A DNA stretch of 64,000 bases from Streptomyces sp. BK239 (GCF_004217285.1 NZ_SHKS01000004.1:124001-188000); one strand, 5' to 3'. Counted from the first letter of the stretch, positions 43,985-53,290 are shown. Notes: a model not told the origin generated them from the sequence alone. Made by a program: numbers and translations.

Positions 43985-44018
43985 CAAGGGTGCTCGCACC
44001 CGGGCGGCGGACGGGGCG

Positions 44019-45053
44019 TCAGCTCGCGAGGACGGGCTCCCGCTCGCCCGCGGCCGGAGTGCGGTGCTCCGTCCGGTTGCGCAGCAGGTCGCCGACCAGC
44101 ACCGCGCCGATCCCCAGCACGGCCCACCATGTGAGCGTCAGGGCGGGCCCGGTCGCCGCGGCTCCGTCGAAGAACGACACCGAGCGCAGCATCGTCGTCC
44201 CCGCCCCGGGGGGCAGCCAACGGCCGATCGCCCCGGCCGGCTCGGGCAGCATCTGCGGGGCCGACGCCGCGCCGGAGAACGCGTTGCCGATGAACATCAC
44301 CGTCAGTGCCACGAGGCCGATCCCCGCCGGGCCCAGCAGGGCGGCGCACCCGGCGACGCCCGCGCTCACCGCCAGCGTCGACAGTGCGAGCGTCCCGGCC
44401 TCCGCCCACCAGTCGCCTGCGAGCACTCCGAGCCAGCTGTGCGCGATCCCCGCCCCGGCCAGGCCGACCAGAGCCGCCGCGCCCACAAGGGCGGTCGCCG
44501 CTCGCACCCCGCGCAGCCCCAGCACGGTCACCGCCGCGCCCGCGGCGATCCCGGACAGCGCCAGCGGCAGCACGCTCGCGCCGAGGGCTGCGCCCCGCGG
44601 GTCCTTCGCCGGGGCGGCGACCACGTCCACCACCCGCGCCTCGGCCCCATGGGTGGCGGCCTGCCGCGTCACCGCCTGCTGGAGCAGCTGGGCGACGACC
44701 GGACTCGCGGCGGACGCGGTGAGCAGCTCCGGGCCCCGGGGGGTCGCGACGACCGCGCCGTACACCGTGCGGCCCTCGACTGCGGCTCGGGCCTCGGCCT
44801 CGTCCGCGTAGCGGTGGATCTCGAAGGCGCCCTGGTGCGCCGCGAGTTCCTTCTCCATCTGTGTCACCGCGGCCGCCGGTCCCGCCACCCCGAGCGGCAG
44901 GTCGCGGGGCGCGGTGCGGGCGGCGGGCCAGGCGAAGGCCCACAGGGCGAGGGCGGCGAGGAGCGGGACGAGGACGACGACCGCGATCACACGCCGGGCG
45001 GACGGCCCGCTGGGTCCGGAGAGCCGGGGGGAGGGTGCGGTTGCGGTGGACAT
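44019..45053 (-). CDS. YhgE/Pip-like (ABC-2 family) membrane protein
   Basis: A 344-residue membrane protein. One helix near the N terminus (RVIAVVVLVPLLAALALWAFAW, about 21-42) is followed by an extracytoplasmic domain of about 110 residues (LPLGVAGPAAAVTQMEKELAAH and the EARAAVEGRTVYGAVVATP block). Five or six C-terminal helices (about 155-325) follow, with the conserved PPGAGTTMLRSVSFFDGAA motif before the last helix. This is the YhgE/DUF3533 layout of putative exporters that lack an ATPase. ATG 45053 has a weak site. It is divergent from a TetR regulator and probably its repression target. The substrate is unknown; drugs or lipids are typical guesses. Confidence 0.88.
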   Translation of the reverse strand: MSTATAPSPRLSGPSGPSARRVIAVVVLVPLLAALALWAFAWPAARTAPRDLPLGVAGPAAAVTQMEKELAAHQGAFEIHRYADEAEARAAVEGRTVYGAVVATPRGPELLTASAASPVVAQLLQQAVTRQAATHGAEARVVDVVAAPAKDPRGAALGASVLPLALSGIAAGAAVTVLGLRGVRAATALVGAAALVGLAGAGIAHSWLGVLAGDWWAEAGTLALSTLAVSAGVAGCAALLGPAGIGLVALTVMFIGNAFSGAASAPQMLPEPAGAIGRWLPPGAGTTMLRSVSFFDGAAATGPALTLTWWAVLGIGAVLVGDLLRNRTEHRTPAAGEREPVLAS

Positions 45054-45083
45054 GGGGTCACCTCTGGAGACGGGGCGGATAAA

Positions 45084-45161
45084 AAGAAGGATCGTTCGTT
45101 TTGTTTCCGCTCCCACCGTGCGACTCCGGGTCACCGCTTGTCAAGAAGGAACGTTCGTTTT
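45084..45161. promoter_or_regulatory. Two direct copies of a 19-base TetR-type operator
   Basis: AAGAAGGATCGTTCGTTTT (45084-45102) and AAGAAGGAACGTTCGTTTT (45143-45161) differ at one base. Each contains a GAACGTTC-like inverted core. They are 59 bases apart and flank the divergent promoters of the YhgE-like and TetR genes. The second lies 11 bases before the TetR start codon, so autorepression is likely. Confidence 0.8.
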
Positions 45162-45172
45162 ACCTTGTGGCC

Positions 45173-45835
45173 ATGGCACGTGTATCCCAGGCCCACCTCG
45201 ACGCCCGCCGCCGGCAGATCCTCGACGCCGCGGCGCTCTGCTTCGCCCGCAACGGCTTCCACGCCACGTCGATGCAGGACGTGCTGAAGGAGGCAGACCT
45301 GTCGGCCGGCGCGGTGTACCGCTACTTCAGCGGCAAGGAGGAGCTGATCGCCGCGATCGTCTCCGAGGTGCTCGGCGAGGTCCGCGGCGCCTTCGAGGCG
45401 GCCGCCGAACAGGGCCCGCCCCCGCCCCCCGACGCCCTCGTCGCCGTCGTCCTGGAGCGCACCCTCGCCGCGCGGGCCGGCCTCGTCCTCGACGGCGTCC
45501 CCGCCTTCCCGCGTCTGGTGGTCCAGGTGTGGTCGGAGATCCCGCGCAACGAGAACCTCGCCGCCGTCCTGAGCGAGGGCTACAGCTCGGTGCGCGCGGC
45601 ATGGGGCCGTGTCGCGGAGGCGTACCAAAAGGACGGACGGATGCGCGCGGACGTCGAACCGGACCGCGTGGCCCGCACCATGATCGCCTGCGTGCTCGGC
45701 TTCATCGCGCAGCAGTCGTTGTTCGGCCCCGCCCCCGTGGACGTCCTGCGGGACGGACTGCGCGCGCTGATGAGCATGCCCGGCGGCGGGAGCGGGCCGG
45801 ACGCCACGCGAGGCGCCGCGCCGGACGCCGGATGA
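45173..45835 (+). CDS. TetR/AcrR-family repressor
   Basis: A 220-residue repressor. The TetR helix-turn-helix covers residues 5-60 (RRQILDAAALCFARNGFHATSMQDVLKEADLSAG, then VYRYFSGKEELI). The C-terminal ligand-binding part (70-205) is helical with a TetR_C_6-like pattern, including FPRLVVQVWSEIPRNENLA and VLGFIAQQSLFG. ATG 45173 is placed between the second operator copy and the fold. It is divergent from the YhgE-like exporter gene, and the two operator copies indicate that it represses that gene and itself. The inducer is unknown. Confidence 0.95.
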   Translation: MARVSQAHLDARRRQILDAAALCFARNGFHATSMQDVLKEADLSAGAVYRYFSGKEELIAAIVSEVLGEVRGAFEAAAEQGPPPPPDALVAVVLERTLAARAGLVLDGVPAFPRLVVQVWSEIPRNENLAAVLSEGYSSVRAAWGRVAEAYQKDGRMRADVEPDRVARTMIACVLGFIAQQSLFGPAPVDVLRDGLRALMSMPGGGSGPDATRGAAPDAG

Positions 45836-45846
45836 TCACAGCATGG

Positions 45847-45862
45847 TTAACGTCCGCGAAAC
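45847..45862 (+). promoter_or_regulatory. GlnR-like box TTAAC-N6-GAAAC upstream of ureA
   Basis: TTAAC and GAAAC, six bases apart, match the actinobacterial GlnR half-site pair gTnAc-n6-GaAAc with one mismatch. The box lies 100 bases before ureA and just upstream of a TAGCCT -10-like box (45873-45878). GlnR control of urease genes by nitrogen status is known in S. coelicolor, which supports the reading. Confidence 0.65.
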
Positions 45863-45962
45863 GCGGTCCAACTAGCCTGCCCCTCCACGCCACCAGGCGC
45901 GTCGCCCGTGGCCGCGGCAGCCGGGCCCCGCACGGTCCGGAGCGAGGATGTGAGGTGGGAAG

Positions 45963-46265
45963 GTGCGACTGACCCCGCACGAGCAGGAGAGGCTGCTGAT
46001 CCACGTGGCGGCCGACGTCGCCGAGAAGCGCCGGGCCCGCGGACTCAGGCTCAACCATCCCGAGGCGGTGGCCCTCATCACCTCGCACATCCTCGAAGGC
46101 GCGCGGGACGGCCGCACGGTCGCCGAGCTGATGGCCTCCGGCCGCAAGATCCTCACCCGCGACGACGTCATGGACGGCGTGCCCGAGATGATCCACGACG
46201 TCCAGGTGGAGGCGACCTTCCCGGACGGCACCAAACTCGTCACCGTCCACGACCCGATCGTCTGA
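45963..46265 (+). CDS. ureA: Urease subunit gamma UreA
   Basis: The 100-residue small gamma subunit of urease, which hydrolyses urea to ammonia and carbamate. The sequence is typical throughout: [44 protein letters not shown], and a C terminus [21 protein letters not shown] 45963 follows a GAGGTGGGAAG site. It begins the ureABC-F-G-D operon, nine bases before ureB. A GlnR-like box precedes it. Confidence 0.98.
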   Translation: MRLTPHEQERLLIHVAADVAEKRRARGLRLNHPEAVALITSHILEGARDGRTVAELMASGRKILTRDDVMDGVPEMIHDVQVEATFPDGTKLVTVHDPIV

Positions 46266-46274
46266 GGGGGCTCG

Positions 46275-46586
46275 ATGATTCCCGGCGAGATCCTCTTCGG
46301 CGAGGACCCGATCGTGTACAACGAGGGCCGCGAGGTCACCCGGCTCACCGTGCTCAACACCGCCGACCGGCCCGTGCAGGTGGGCTCCCACTACCACTTC
46401 GCCGAGGCCAACCCCGGCCTGGAGTTCGACCGGGCCGCCGCCCGGGGCAAGCGGCTGAACGTCGCCGCCGGGACCGCGGTGCGCTTCGAGCCCGGCCTGC
46501 CCGTCGACGTGACCCTCGTACCGCTCACCGGCGCCCGAGTGGTGCCCGGTCTGCGCGGTGAGACCGGAGGCCCCCTCGATGCCTGA
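46275..46586 (+). CDS. ureB: Urease subunit beta UreB
   Basis: The 103-residue beta subunit of urease. The family start [27 protein letters not shown] is present, as are [16 protein letters not shown] and GTAVRFEPG. The C terminus is unusually short of the RxVYGF segment and ends with [12 protein letters not shown]. It overlaps ureC by 8 bases, implying coupled translation. It is structural and carries no metal ligands. Confidence 0.96.
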   Translation: MIPGEILFGEDPIVYNEGREVTRLTVLNTADRPVQVGSHYHFAEANPGLEFDRAAARGKRLNVAAGTAVRFEPGLPVDVTLVPLTGARVVPGLRGETGGPLDA

Positions 46587-48300
46587 GATCTCCCGCCCCG
46601 CGTACGCCGACCTGTTCGGCCCGACCACCGGCGACCGCATCCGGCTCGCCGACACCGATCTGCTCGTCGAGATCGAGGAGGACCGCTGCGGCGGGCCCGG
46701 ACTCGCCGGCGACGAGGCGGTGTTCGGCGGCGGCAAGGTCATCCGCGAGTCCATGGGCCAGTCCCGGGCCACCCGGGCGGAGGGCACGCCCGACACCGTC
46801 GTCACCGGCGCCGTCGTCATCGACCACTGGGGGATCGTCAAGGCCGACGTCGGCATCCGCGACGGGCGCATCACCGGCATCGGCAAGGCCGGCAACCCCG
46901 ACACCATGGACGGCGTGCACCCCGACCTGGTCATCGGCCCCGAGACCGAGGTCATCGCCGGCAACGGCCGCATCCTCACCGCCGGCGCGATCGACGCGCA
47001 CGTCCACTTCATCTGCCCGCAGATCGCCGACGAGGCCCTCGCCTCGGGCGTCACCACGCTGGTCGGCGGCGGCACCGGACCGGCGGAGGGCTCCAAGGCG
47101 ACGACCGTGACGCCGGGCCCCTGGCATCTGGCCCGCATGCTGGAGGCGATGGAGCAGTACCCGCTGAACATCGGCTTCCTCGGCAAGGGCAACACCGTCT
47201 CGCACGAGGCGATGCTGTCCCAGATCCGGGGAGGGGCGCTGGGCCTGAAGCTGCACGAGGACTGGGGGTCCACGCCGGCCGTCATCGACGCCTCGCTGAC
47301 CGTCGCCGAGCGGACCGGCATCCAGGTCGCCATCCACACGGACACCCTCAACGAGGCCGGTTTCGTGGGCGACACGCTCGCCGCGATCGCCGGACGCGGC
47401 ATCCACGCCTACCACACCGAGGGCGCGGGCGGCGGGCACGCGCCGGACATCATGACCGTCGTCTCCGAACCGCACGTGCTGCCCAGTTCGACCAACCCGA
47501 CACGGCCGTTCACGGTGAACACCGCCGAGGAACACCTCGACATGCTGATGGTGTGCCACCACCTCAACCCGGCCGTCCCCGAGGACCTCGCCTTCGCCGA
47601 GTCCCGCATCCGCCCCTCGACGATCGGGGCGGAGGACGTCCTGCACGACCTCGGCGCCATCTCGATCATCTCCTCCGACTCCCAGGCCATGGGACGGGTC
47701 GGCGAGGTCGTCATGCGGACCTGGCAGACGGCGCACGTGATGAAGCGGCGGCGGGGCGCGCTGCCCGGCGACGGGCGTGCCGACAACCGGCGGGTGCGGC
47801 GCTATGTCGCCAAGTACACGATCAACCCGGCGCTCGCGCAGGGGCTCGCGCGGGAGATCGGGTCGGTGGAGACCGGCAAACTCGCCGACCTCGTGCTGTG
47901 GGAGCCCGCGTTCTTCGGCGTCAAGCCGCACCTCGTCATCAAGGGCGGGCAGATCGCGTACGCGCAGATGGGCGATGCCAACGCCTCCATCCCGACCCCG
48001 CAGCCGATCCTGCCCCGGCCGATGTACGGGGCGACGGGGCGGGCCCCGGCGGCCAACTCGTTCAACTTCGTGGCGCCGCTCGCGATCGAGGACGGGCTGC
48101 CGGAGCGGCTTCAGCTCGGCAAGAGGTTCGTCGCCATCGACTCGACGCGCGGCGTCACCAAGGCGGACATGCGGGAGAACGACGCCCGGCCGCGCGTGGA
48201 GGTGGACCCCGACAGTTTCGCCGTGCGCGTCGACGGCGAACTCGTCGAGGCAGCACCGGCGGCCGAACTGCCCATGGCCCAGCGCTACTTCCTCTTCTGA
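46579..48300 (+). CDS. ureC: Urease subunit alpha UreC (catalytic)
   Basis: The 573-residue catalytic subunit with the di-nickel centre. Metal ligands are visible: the HVHF pair, the carbamylated lysine in GLKLHEDWG, the His in [10 protein letters not shown], the His in [15 protein letters not shown], and the Asp in [15 protein letters not shown]. The mobile flap carries the conserved Cys-His in MLMVCHHLN. Full length. ATG 46579 ([20 protein letters not shown]) overlaps ureB. Nickel delivery needs UreF, UreG and UreD, encoded just downstream. Confidence 0.98.
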   Translation: MPEISRPAYADLFGPTTGDRIRLADTDLLVEIEEDRCGGPGLAGDEAVFGGGKVIRESMGQSRATRAEGTPDTVVTGAVVIDHWGIVKADVGIRDGRITGIGKAGNPDTMDGVHPDLVIGPETEVIAGNGRILTAGAIDAHVHFICPQIADEALASGVTTLVGGGTGPAEGSKATTVTPGPWHLARMLEAMEQYPLNIGFLGKGNTVSHEAMLSQIRGGALGLKLHEDWGSTPAVIDASLTVAERTGIQVAIHTDTLNEAGFVGDTLAAIAGRGIHAYHTEGAGGGHAPDIMTVVSEPHVLPSSTNPTRPFTVNTAEEHLDMLMVCHHLNPAVPEDLAFAESRIRPSTIGAEDVLHDLGAISIISSDSQAMGRVGEVVMRTWQTAHVMKRRRGALPGDGRADNRRVRRYVAKYTINPALAQGLAREIGSVETGKLADLVLWEPAFFGVKPHLVIKGGQIAYAQMGDANASIPTPQPILPRPMYGATGRAPAANSFNFVAPLAIEDGLPERLQLGKRFVAIDSTRGVTKADMRENDARPRVEVDPDSFAVRVDGELVEAAPAAELPMAQRYFLF

Positions 48301-48312
48301 CGGTGTGACGAC

Positions 48313-48987
48313 ATGACACGGGCAGCGCTTCTGGTCCTCGCCGACGGCCGCTTCCCCGCCGGCGGGCACGCCCACTCCGGCGGGGCGGAGGAGGCCGTGA
48401 AGGCGGGGCGGATCACCGACGCGGCGTCTCTGGAGGCCTTCTGCCGGGGGCGGTTGCACACGGCGGGCCTGGTGGCGGCGGCGCTCGCCGCGGCGGCTGC
48501 GGCCGGGGCGGACCCGGCGGAGCTGGACGCCGCCGCGGACGCGCGGACGCCGTCGCCGGCGCTGCGGCTGGTCGCCCGGAAGCTGGGCCGCCAGTTGATG
48601 CGGGCCGCTCGCGCGGCTTGGCCCGGCGCCGAACTCGACGCCGTGGCACGTCAGTTCCCCAGGGGCGCGCACCAGGCGGTGGTGCTCGGGCTTGCGGCCC
48701 GCTCGGCGGGGCTGGGGCCCGAGGACGCCGCGTACTGCGCGGTGTACGAGAGTGTGAGCGGGCCGGCGTCGGCTGTGGTGCGGCTGCTGAGTCTGGATCC
48801 GTTCGAGGCGACCGGGGTGCTGGCGCGGCTGGCGCCGTCGCTCGACCGGGTGGTGGATTTGGCCGTGTCCGCGGGGGCGGCCGTCCTGGGGGAGGGGGTG
48901 GGGGTGCTTCCGTCTGCTTCCGCGCCGCTGCTGGAGATCGGGGCGGAGGTGCATGCGGAGTGGTCCGTGCGGTTGTTCGCCTCGTAG
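48313..48987 (+). CDS. ureF: Urease accessory protein UreF
   Basis: A 224-residue GTPase-modulating accessory protein needed to load nickel on UreC as part of the UreD-UreF-UreG complex. The helical UreF fold is evident in LLVLADGRFPAGGHAHSGGAEEAV, then the RQFPRGAHQAVVLGLAARSAGL block, and the LSLDPFEATGVLARLAPSLD segment near the C terminus. It lies 12 bases after ureC. Sequence divergence among UreF proteins is normal. The spacer to ureG is unusually long and repetitive (see 48988-49134). Confidence 0.94.
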   Translation: MTRAALLVLADGRFPAGGHAHSGGAEEAVKAGRITDAASLEAFCRGRLHTAGLVAAALAAAAAAGADPAELDAAADARTPSPALRLVARKLGRQLMRAARAAWPGAELDAVARQFPRGAHQAVVLGLAARSAGLGPEDAAYCAVYESVSGPASAVVRLLSLDPFEATGVLARLAPSLDRVVDLAVSAGAAVLGEGVGVLPSASAPLLEIGAEVHAEWSVRLFAS

Positions 48988-49134
48988 AGGGGTTTCGCCC
49001 CCGCCCGTCCCGTCCCTCGGGGGCTTGCGCCCCCCGAACCCCCCGCTGTCGGCCCTGGACGGGCCTCGTCCTCAAACTCCCCCAGAGGGGGGACCCCCAG
49101 ACGGGCTGGAAAACTCGCCTAGGAGGAGTCGTAC
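48988..49134. repeat. Streptomyces-type intergenic repeat with hairpins inside the urease operon
   Basis: The spacer between ureF and ureG is 147 bases, against 0-12 elsewhere in the operon. It carries the GC-rich dispersed element widespread in Streptomyces intergenic DNA: a GGGGGCTTGCGCCCCC hairpin at about 49018-49034, then CCTCGTCCTCAAAC, and CCCCC-AGA-GGGGG at about 49079-49092, ending in GACGGGCTGGA. It could act as a partial terminator or mRNA stabiliser between ureABCF and ureGD. Confidence 0.65.
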
Positions 49135-49812
49135 ATGCATCTTGATCATTCTCATGACGGTCCTGCCGCCGTCAGTGCCGACGCCCGGCGGGCCGACGGG
49201 GGGCGCAGGGCTCTGCGGATCGGGCTCGGTGGTCCCGTCGGGTCGGGGAAGACCGCCACCGTCGCCGCGCTCTGCCGGGCGCTGCGGGACGAGTTGGCGC
49301 TCGCCGTCGTCACCAACGACATCTACACCCGTGAGGACGCCGAGTTCCTGCTGCGGGAGGCGGTGCTGCCGCCCGAGCGGATCACGGCCGTCGAGACGGG
49401 AGCCTGCCCGCACACCGCGATCCGGGACGACATCTCCGCCAACCTCGAAGCGGTGGAGGACCTGGAGGACGCGGTCGGGCCGCTCGACCTCGTGCTGGTG
49501 GAGTCCGGCGGGGACAATCTGACCGCCACCTTCTCCAAGGGGCTGGTGGACGCGCAGATCTTCGTCATCGACGTGGCCGGCGGGGACGACATCCCCCGCA
49601 AGGGCGGCCCGGGCGTGACCACCGCCGACCTGCTCGTCGTCAACAAGACCGACCTCGCGCCGTACGTCGGCTCCGACCTCGCCCGGATGGCCGCCGACGC
49701 CAAGGCGCAGCGCGCCGAACTGCCCGTCGTCTTCCAGTCGTTGCGGAGCGAGACCGGGGTGGCCGACGTGGCCGCGTGGGTGCGGGCGCGGCTCGCCGCG
49801 TGGACGGCGTGA
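49135..49812 (+). CDS. ureG: Urease accessory GTPase UreG
   Basis: A 225-residue SIMIBI-class GTPase that powers nickel insertion into urease. The P-loop is [14 protein letters not shown] (about residues 30-43), the conserved CPH nickel-binding motif is in [13 protein letters not shown], and the G3/G4-like segments are [12 protein letters not shown] and VVNKTDLAP. The N-terminal segment MHLDHSHDG adds three histidines, perhaps for metal storage. ATG 49135 has AGGAGGAG upstream. ureD begins 1 base after the stop. Confidence 0.97.
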   Translation: MHLDHSHDGPAAVSADARRADGGRRALRIGLGGPVGSGKTATVAALCRALRDELALAVVTNDIYTREDAEFLLREAVLPPERITAVETGACPHTAIRDDISANLEAVEDLEDAVGPLDLVLVESGGDNLTATFSKGLVDAQIFVIDVAGGDDIPRKGGPGVTTADLLVVNKTDLAPYVGSDLARMAADAKAQRAELPVVFQSLRSETGVADVAAWVRARLAAWTA

Positions 49813-49813
49813 C

Positions 49814-50569
49814 ATGAGCGGTGTACGTGCCACCGCGCGGATCCGGGCGGTGGCAGACGGCCGCGGGGGGACCTCGCTGCCCGTCCTGGAGAGCGACGGT
49901 CCGCTCGCGTTGCGGCGCACCCGCGCGGACCCGGGAGGTGAGGCCCGGGTCGTGCTCGTCGGGGCGATGAGCGGGCCACTCGGCGGTGACCGCTTCGCGG
50001 TGGAGACCGTCGTCGACAGCGGCGCCCGGCTGCGCGTCGGCTCCGCCGCCGCCACGATCGCGCTGCCGGGCCAGACCAAGGACGAGGCCAGGTACGACGT
50101 ACGGATCGACGTCGCCGACGGCGGCGAACTGCACTGGCTGCCCGAGCCGTTGATCTCCGCCCGGGGCAGCGACCTGCAGGTCGTCACCCGCGCCGACCTC
50201 GCGCCCGGGGCGCGGCTGGTGCTGCGTGAAGAGCAGGTGCTCGGTCGGGCGGGGGAGGAACCGGGGCGGCTCGCCAGCCGTCTCGTCGTACGGGTCGGCG
50301 GACGGGCCGTGCTCGACCAGGAGTTGGCCTGCGGGCCCGGGGCGCCCGGTGGCTGGGACGGACCCGCGGTGCTCGGTGGCAACCGAGCGGTCGGACAGAT
50401 CGTGCTGGTGCGGCCGGAGTTCGCGGATCGGCCGGTGCCGGCGGAAAGCCTCGGGGACGGCGCCGCGCTCATGCCGCTCGCCGGGCCGGCCGCGCTGGTG
50501 ACCGCCGTCGCCCCGGACGGCCTGCGCCTGCGGCGGCTGCTGGACGAAGCCCTCAACCGGGTTGTCTGA
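49814..50569 (+). CDS. ureD: Urease accessory protein UreD
   Basis: A 251-residue scaffold protein (UreH in some species) that binds the apo-urease and receives UreF and UreG. Family blocks are ARIRAVADGRGGTSL, GPLGGDRFAVETVVDSGARL, AATIALPG, ELHWLPEPLISARGSDLQV and the C-terminal LMPLAGPAALVTAVAPDGLRLRRLL. It is the last gene of the urease set; ureE, which some operons have, is absent. Start ATG 49814 lies 1 base from the ureG stop. Confidence 0.95.
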   Translation: MSGVRATARIRAVADGRGGTSLPVLESDGPLALRRTRADPGGEARVVLVGAMSGPLGGDRFAVETVVDSGARLRVGSAAATIALPGQTKDEARYDVRIDVADGGELHWLPEPLISARGSDLQVVTRADLAPGARLVLREEQVLGRAGEEPGRLASRLVVRVGGRAVLDQELACGPGAPGGWDGPAVLGGNRAVGQIVLVRPEFADRPVPAESLGDGAALMPLAGPAALVTAVAPDGLRLRRLLDEALNRVV

Positions 50570-50708
50570 TCCGGGCGTTCATCCGTTCAGCGGGCGCGCT
50601 TCTCCGGTTATCGGATTGGCAAAGAACGTCGGCGACACCTGTTCCCAGCGGCCTCACAGCCGCGAGGATCCCCGGTGACTGTCACAACCAGACACGGGAG
50701 ATTCCCAC

Positions 50709-52334
50709 TTGAGGGACATACGACCGAACAGGCGGACCGCGGCACTCGGCTCGGCCGGCGCGCTCGTCGCCGCCACGCTGATCGCCGGCGCGGTCGCAGC
50801 GCCCACCGCGAGCGCGGCCGGCACGGCGAGCGGGCAGAGCGCGCAGACCGGTCAGACCGGTCAGGACCGGGAGATGCGAGGCGCCGCCATCGCCGCGGAG
50901 CGCGCCGCCGCGGCCGGCGTCGACTGGCGGGACTGCCCCGCCGACTGGGGCCTGGAGAAGCCGATCCAGTGCGGCTGGGTCACCGTCCCGCTCGACTACG
51001 CCAAGCCCGACGGCAAGCAGATCAAGCTGGCCGTCGACCGCATCGGCAACACCGGCACGAAGGAGGAGCGCCAGGGCGCCCTCGTCTACAACCCGGGCGG
51101 CCCCGGCGGTTCCGGCCTGCGCTTCCCGCGCCGGGTCACCACCAAGGCGCCCGTGTGGGCCAACGTCGCCAAGGCCTACGACTTCGTCGGCTTCGACCCG
51201 CGCGGCGTCGGCAAGTCCGCGCCCATCTCGTGCGCCGACCCGACGGAGTTCGTCAAGGCGCCCAAGGGCGACCCGGTCCCCGACAGCGAGGCCGACAAGC
51301 TCGCCCACATCAAGCTCGCCCGCGAGTACGCCGAGGGCTGCGCCGAGCGCAGCGGCGAGATGCTGCCCCACATGACCACGCCGAACACCGTGCGCGACAT
51401 GGACGTCATCCGCGCCGCCCTCGGTGAGAAGAAGCTCAACTTCCTCGGCGTCTCCTACGGCACCTACCTCGGGGCCGTCTACGGCACGCTGTTCCCGGGC
51501 CACGTCCGCCGGATGATCGTCGACAGCGTCGTCGACCCGTCCAAGGAGAAGATCTGGTACCAGGCCAACCTGGACCAGGACGTCGCCTTCGAGGGCCGCT
51601 GGAAGGACTGGCAGGACTGGGTCGCCGCCAACGACGCGACCTTCCACCTCGGCGCCACCCGCGACGCCGTCCAGGCCAAGTGGCTCTCCCTGCGCGCCGC
51701 CGCCAAGAAGAGCCCCATCGGCGGGGTCGTCGGCCCGGCCGAGCTGATCTCCTTCTTCCAGAGCGCCCCGTACTACGACTCCTCGTGGATCCCGGTCGCC
51801 ACCGTCTTCAGCAAGTACGTCGCCGGTGACACCCAGGCCCTCGTCGACGCGGCGGCCCCCGACCTCACGGACACCGCCGGCAACATCACCTCCGAGAACG
51901 GCAACGCCGTCTACACGGCCGTCGAGTGCGCCGACGCCAAGTGGCCGACGAACTGGCGGACGTGGAACCGGGACAACACCCGGCTGCACAAGGACCACCC
52001 GTTCATGACCTGGGCCAACGCCTGGATGAACCTGCCCTGCGCCTTCTGGCCGGCCAAGCAGCAGACCCCGGTGAACGTCAAGAGCCACAAGGACCTGCCG
52101 CCGGTGCTCATCGTGCAGTCCGAGCGGGACGCGGCCACTCCCTACGGCGGCGCCGTCGAACTGCACAAGCGCTTCGAGGGCTCGCGCCTGATCACCGAGA
52201 AGAACGCCGGCTCCCACGGTGTGACCAGCCTGGTCAACTCCTGCATCAACACCCGGGTGGACGCCTACCTCCTCACGGGCGAGCTGGACGGGGCGGACGT
52301 GACCTGCGCCCCGCACGCCACGCCCAAGCCGTAA
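50709..52334 (+). CDS. tap: Secreted tripeptidyl aminopeptidase (Tap/SlpD-E family)
   Basis: A 541-residue secreted serine exopeptidase of family S33 that removes tripeptides from the N termini of extracellular proteins. The signal peptide (RRTAALGSAGALVAATLIAGAVAAPTASA, within residues 8-37) is followed by a short Gln/Gly-rich pro-like spacer. The fold shows LVYNPGGPGGSGLRF (oxyanion region), the FDPRGVGKSAP block and the nucleophile elbow GVSYGTYLGAVYGTLFP. The C-terminal domain brings the catalytic Asp (QSERDAATP) and His (AGSHGVT). TTG 50709 follows GGGAG by 8 bases. It is a monocistronic gene ended by a strong terminator. Confidence 0.95.
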   Translation: MRDIRPNRRTAALGSAGALVAATLIAGAVAAPTASAAGTASGQSAQTGQTGQDREMRGAAIAAERAAAAGVDWRDCPADWGLEKPIQCGWVTVPLDYAKPDGKQIKLAVDRIGNTGTKEERQGALVYNPGGPGGSGLRFPRRVTTKAPVWANVAKAYDFVGFDPRGVGKSAPISCADPTEFVKAPKGDPVPDSEADKLAHIKLAREYAEGCAERSGEMLPHMTTPNTVRDMDVIRAALGEKKLNFLGVSYGTYLGAVYGTLFPGHVRRMIVDSVVDPSKEKIWYQANLDQDVAFEGRWKDWQDWVAANDATFHLGATRDAVQAKWLSLRAAAKKSPIGGVVGPAELISFFQSAPYYDSSWIPVATVFSKYVAGDTQALVDAAAPDLTDTAGNITSENGNAVYTAVECADAKWPTNWRTWNRDNTRLHKDHPFMTWANAWMNLPCAFWPAKQQTPVNVKSHKDLPPVLIVQSERDAATPYGGAVELHKRFEGSRLITEKNAGSHGVTSLVNSCINTRVDAYLLTGELDGADVTCAPHATPKP

Positions 52335-52348
52335 GCACCGCTCGCGGA

Positions 52349-52395
52349 CACGGAAGGGGGCGGCCCGGAGTGATCCGGGCCGCCCCTCTTCCGTG
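52349..52395. terminator. Strong bidirectional terminator between tap and plsC
   Basis: CACGGAAGGGGGCGGCCCGG (52349-52368) pairs with CCGGGCCGCCCCTCTTCCGTG (52375-52395), with one bulged base and a six-base loop. It lies 14 bases after tap and 12 bases after the convergent acyltransferase gene. Confidence 0.88.
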
Positions 52396-52407
52396 CCTCA
52401 CGATGGG

Positions 52408-53130
52408 TCAGCTGAGCGGCAGCCGCGGGAACTTGCGCGCCTTCTCCTTCGCCGCGGCCTCCTCCGCCTTGACCACGGCGGCGTACTGGTCGACGTACTC
52501 CTGCCCGGACAGCGTCAGGATCGCGTACATGATCTCGTCGGTGATCGCGCGCAGCACGGCCTTCTCGTTCTCCATCCCGGCGTAGCGGGAGAAGTCGAGG
52601 GGCTCGCCGAAGCGGATGGCCACCGGGTGGACGTGGGGGATCACCTTGCCGGGCGGCTGCGCCTCGAAGGTGCCGATCATCGCGCACGGCACGACCGGCA
52701 CCCCCGCCTTCAGGGCCATCACCGCCACGCCGACCTTTCCCTTGTAGAGGCGGCCGTCGTGCGAGCGGGTGCCCTCGGGGTAGATGCCCAGCAGCTCGCC
52801 CTTGCTCAGCACCCCCAGCCCCTCACGGATCGCCGCCTGCCCGGCCTCCTTGCCGGAGCGGTCGACGGGGATCTGCCCCGCGCTGCGGAAGAAGGCCGCC
52901 GTGAGCCGCCCCTTGATCCCGGGGCCGGTGAAGTACTCGGCCTTGGCGAGGAACGTGATGCGCCGCTTGAGGATCGCCGGCATGAGGAAGTGGTCGGAGA
53001 ACGAGAGGTGATTGCCCGCGACGATGGCCGCTCCGGAGTCCGGCACGTGCTCAAGACCTTCGATCCGCGGCCGGAAGACCAGTCTCAGCAGGGGCCCGAG
53101 CAAGACGTACTTGAGCACGCGATAGAACAA
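52408..53130 (-). CDS. 1-acyl-sn-glycerol-3-phosphate acyltransferase (PlsC family)
   Basis: A 240-residue membrane-associated acyltransferase making phosphatidic acid from lysophosphatidate, or a related lipid transfer. The catalytic HX4D motif is in GNHLSFSDHFLMP and the phosphate-binding motif is IYPEGTRSHDGRLYKGKVG. The N terminus MFYRVLKYVLLGPLLRLVF is hydrophobic and anchors the enzyme. The start is TTG 53130 with GAGGAG upstream; the hydrophobic start would be lost at later codons. Streptomyces genomes hold several PlsC paralogues, and the substrate of this one is not known. Confidence 0.93.
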   Translation of the reverse strand: MFYRVLKYVLLGPLLRLVFRPRIEGLEHVPDSGAAIVAGNHLSFSDHFLMPAILKRRITFLAKAEYFTGPGIKGRLTAAFFRSAGQIPVDRSGKEAGQAAIREGLGVLSKGELLGIYPEGTRSHDGRLYKGKVGVAVMALKAGVPVVPCAMIGTFEAQPPGKVIPHVHPVAIRFGEPLDFSRYAGMENEKAVLRAITDEIMYAILTLSGQEYVDQYAAVVKAEEAAAKEKARKFPRLPLS

Positions 53131-53290
53131 GGTTGCTCCTCACTCCGCGGATCGGCGAACGGCCATCTGAACAGGGTCCTGCTCCCGCCCGCCCCCCAGC
53201 AACCCCGGGAACGCCACGGGACTTTCCAGGTCACGTGAGACCCCCCGACGCCGACGGCCCGGCCGAGGCCGAACGGCCCGTCACGAAGGG

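Noticed and set aside
43962..44018. A missing toxin gene after the YefM-like antitoxin
   Set aside because: Only a terminator hairpin lies there; no small ORF with RelE/YoeB or Doc features is visible on either strand.
45101..45172. Upstream extension of the TetR gene
   Set aside because: The added 24 residues would translate the second operator copy, and the repressor fold starts at 45173.
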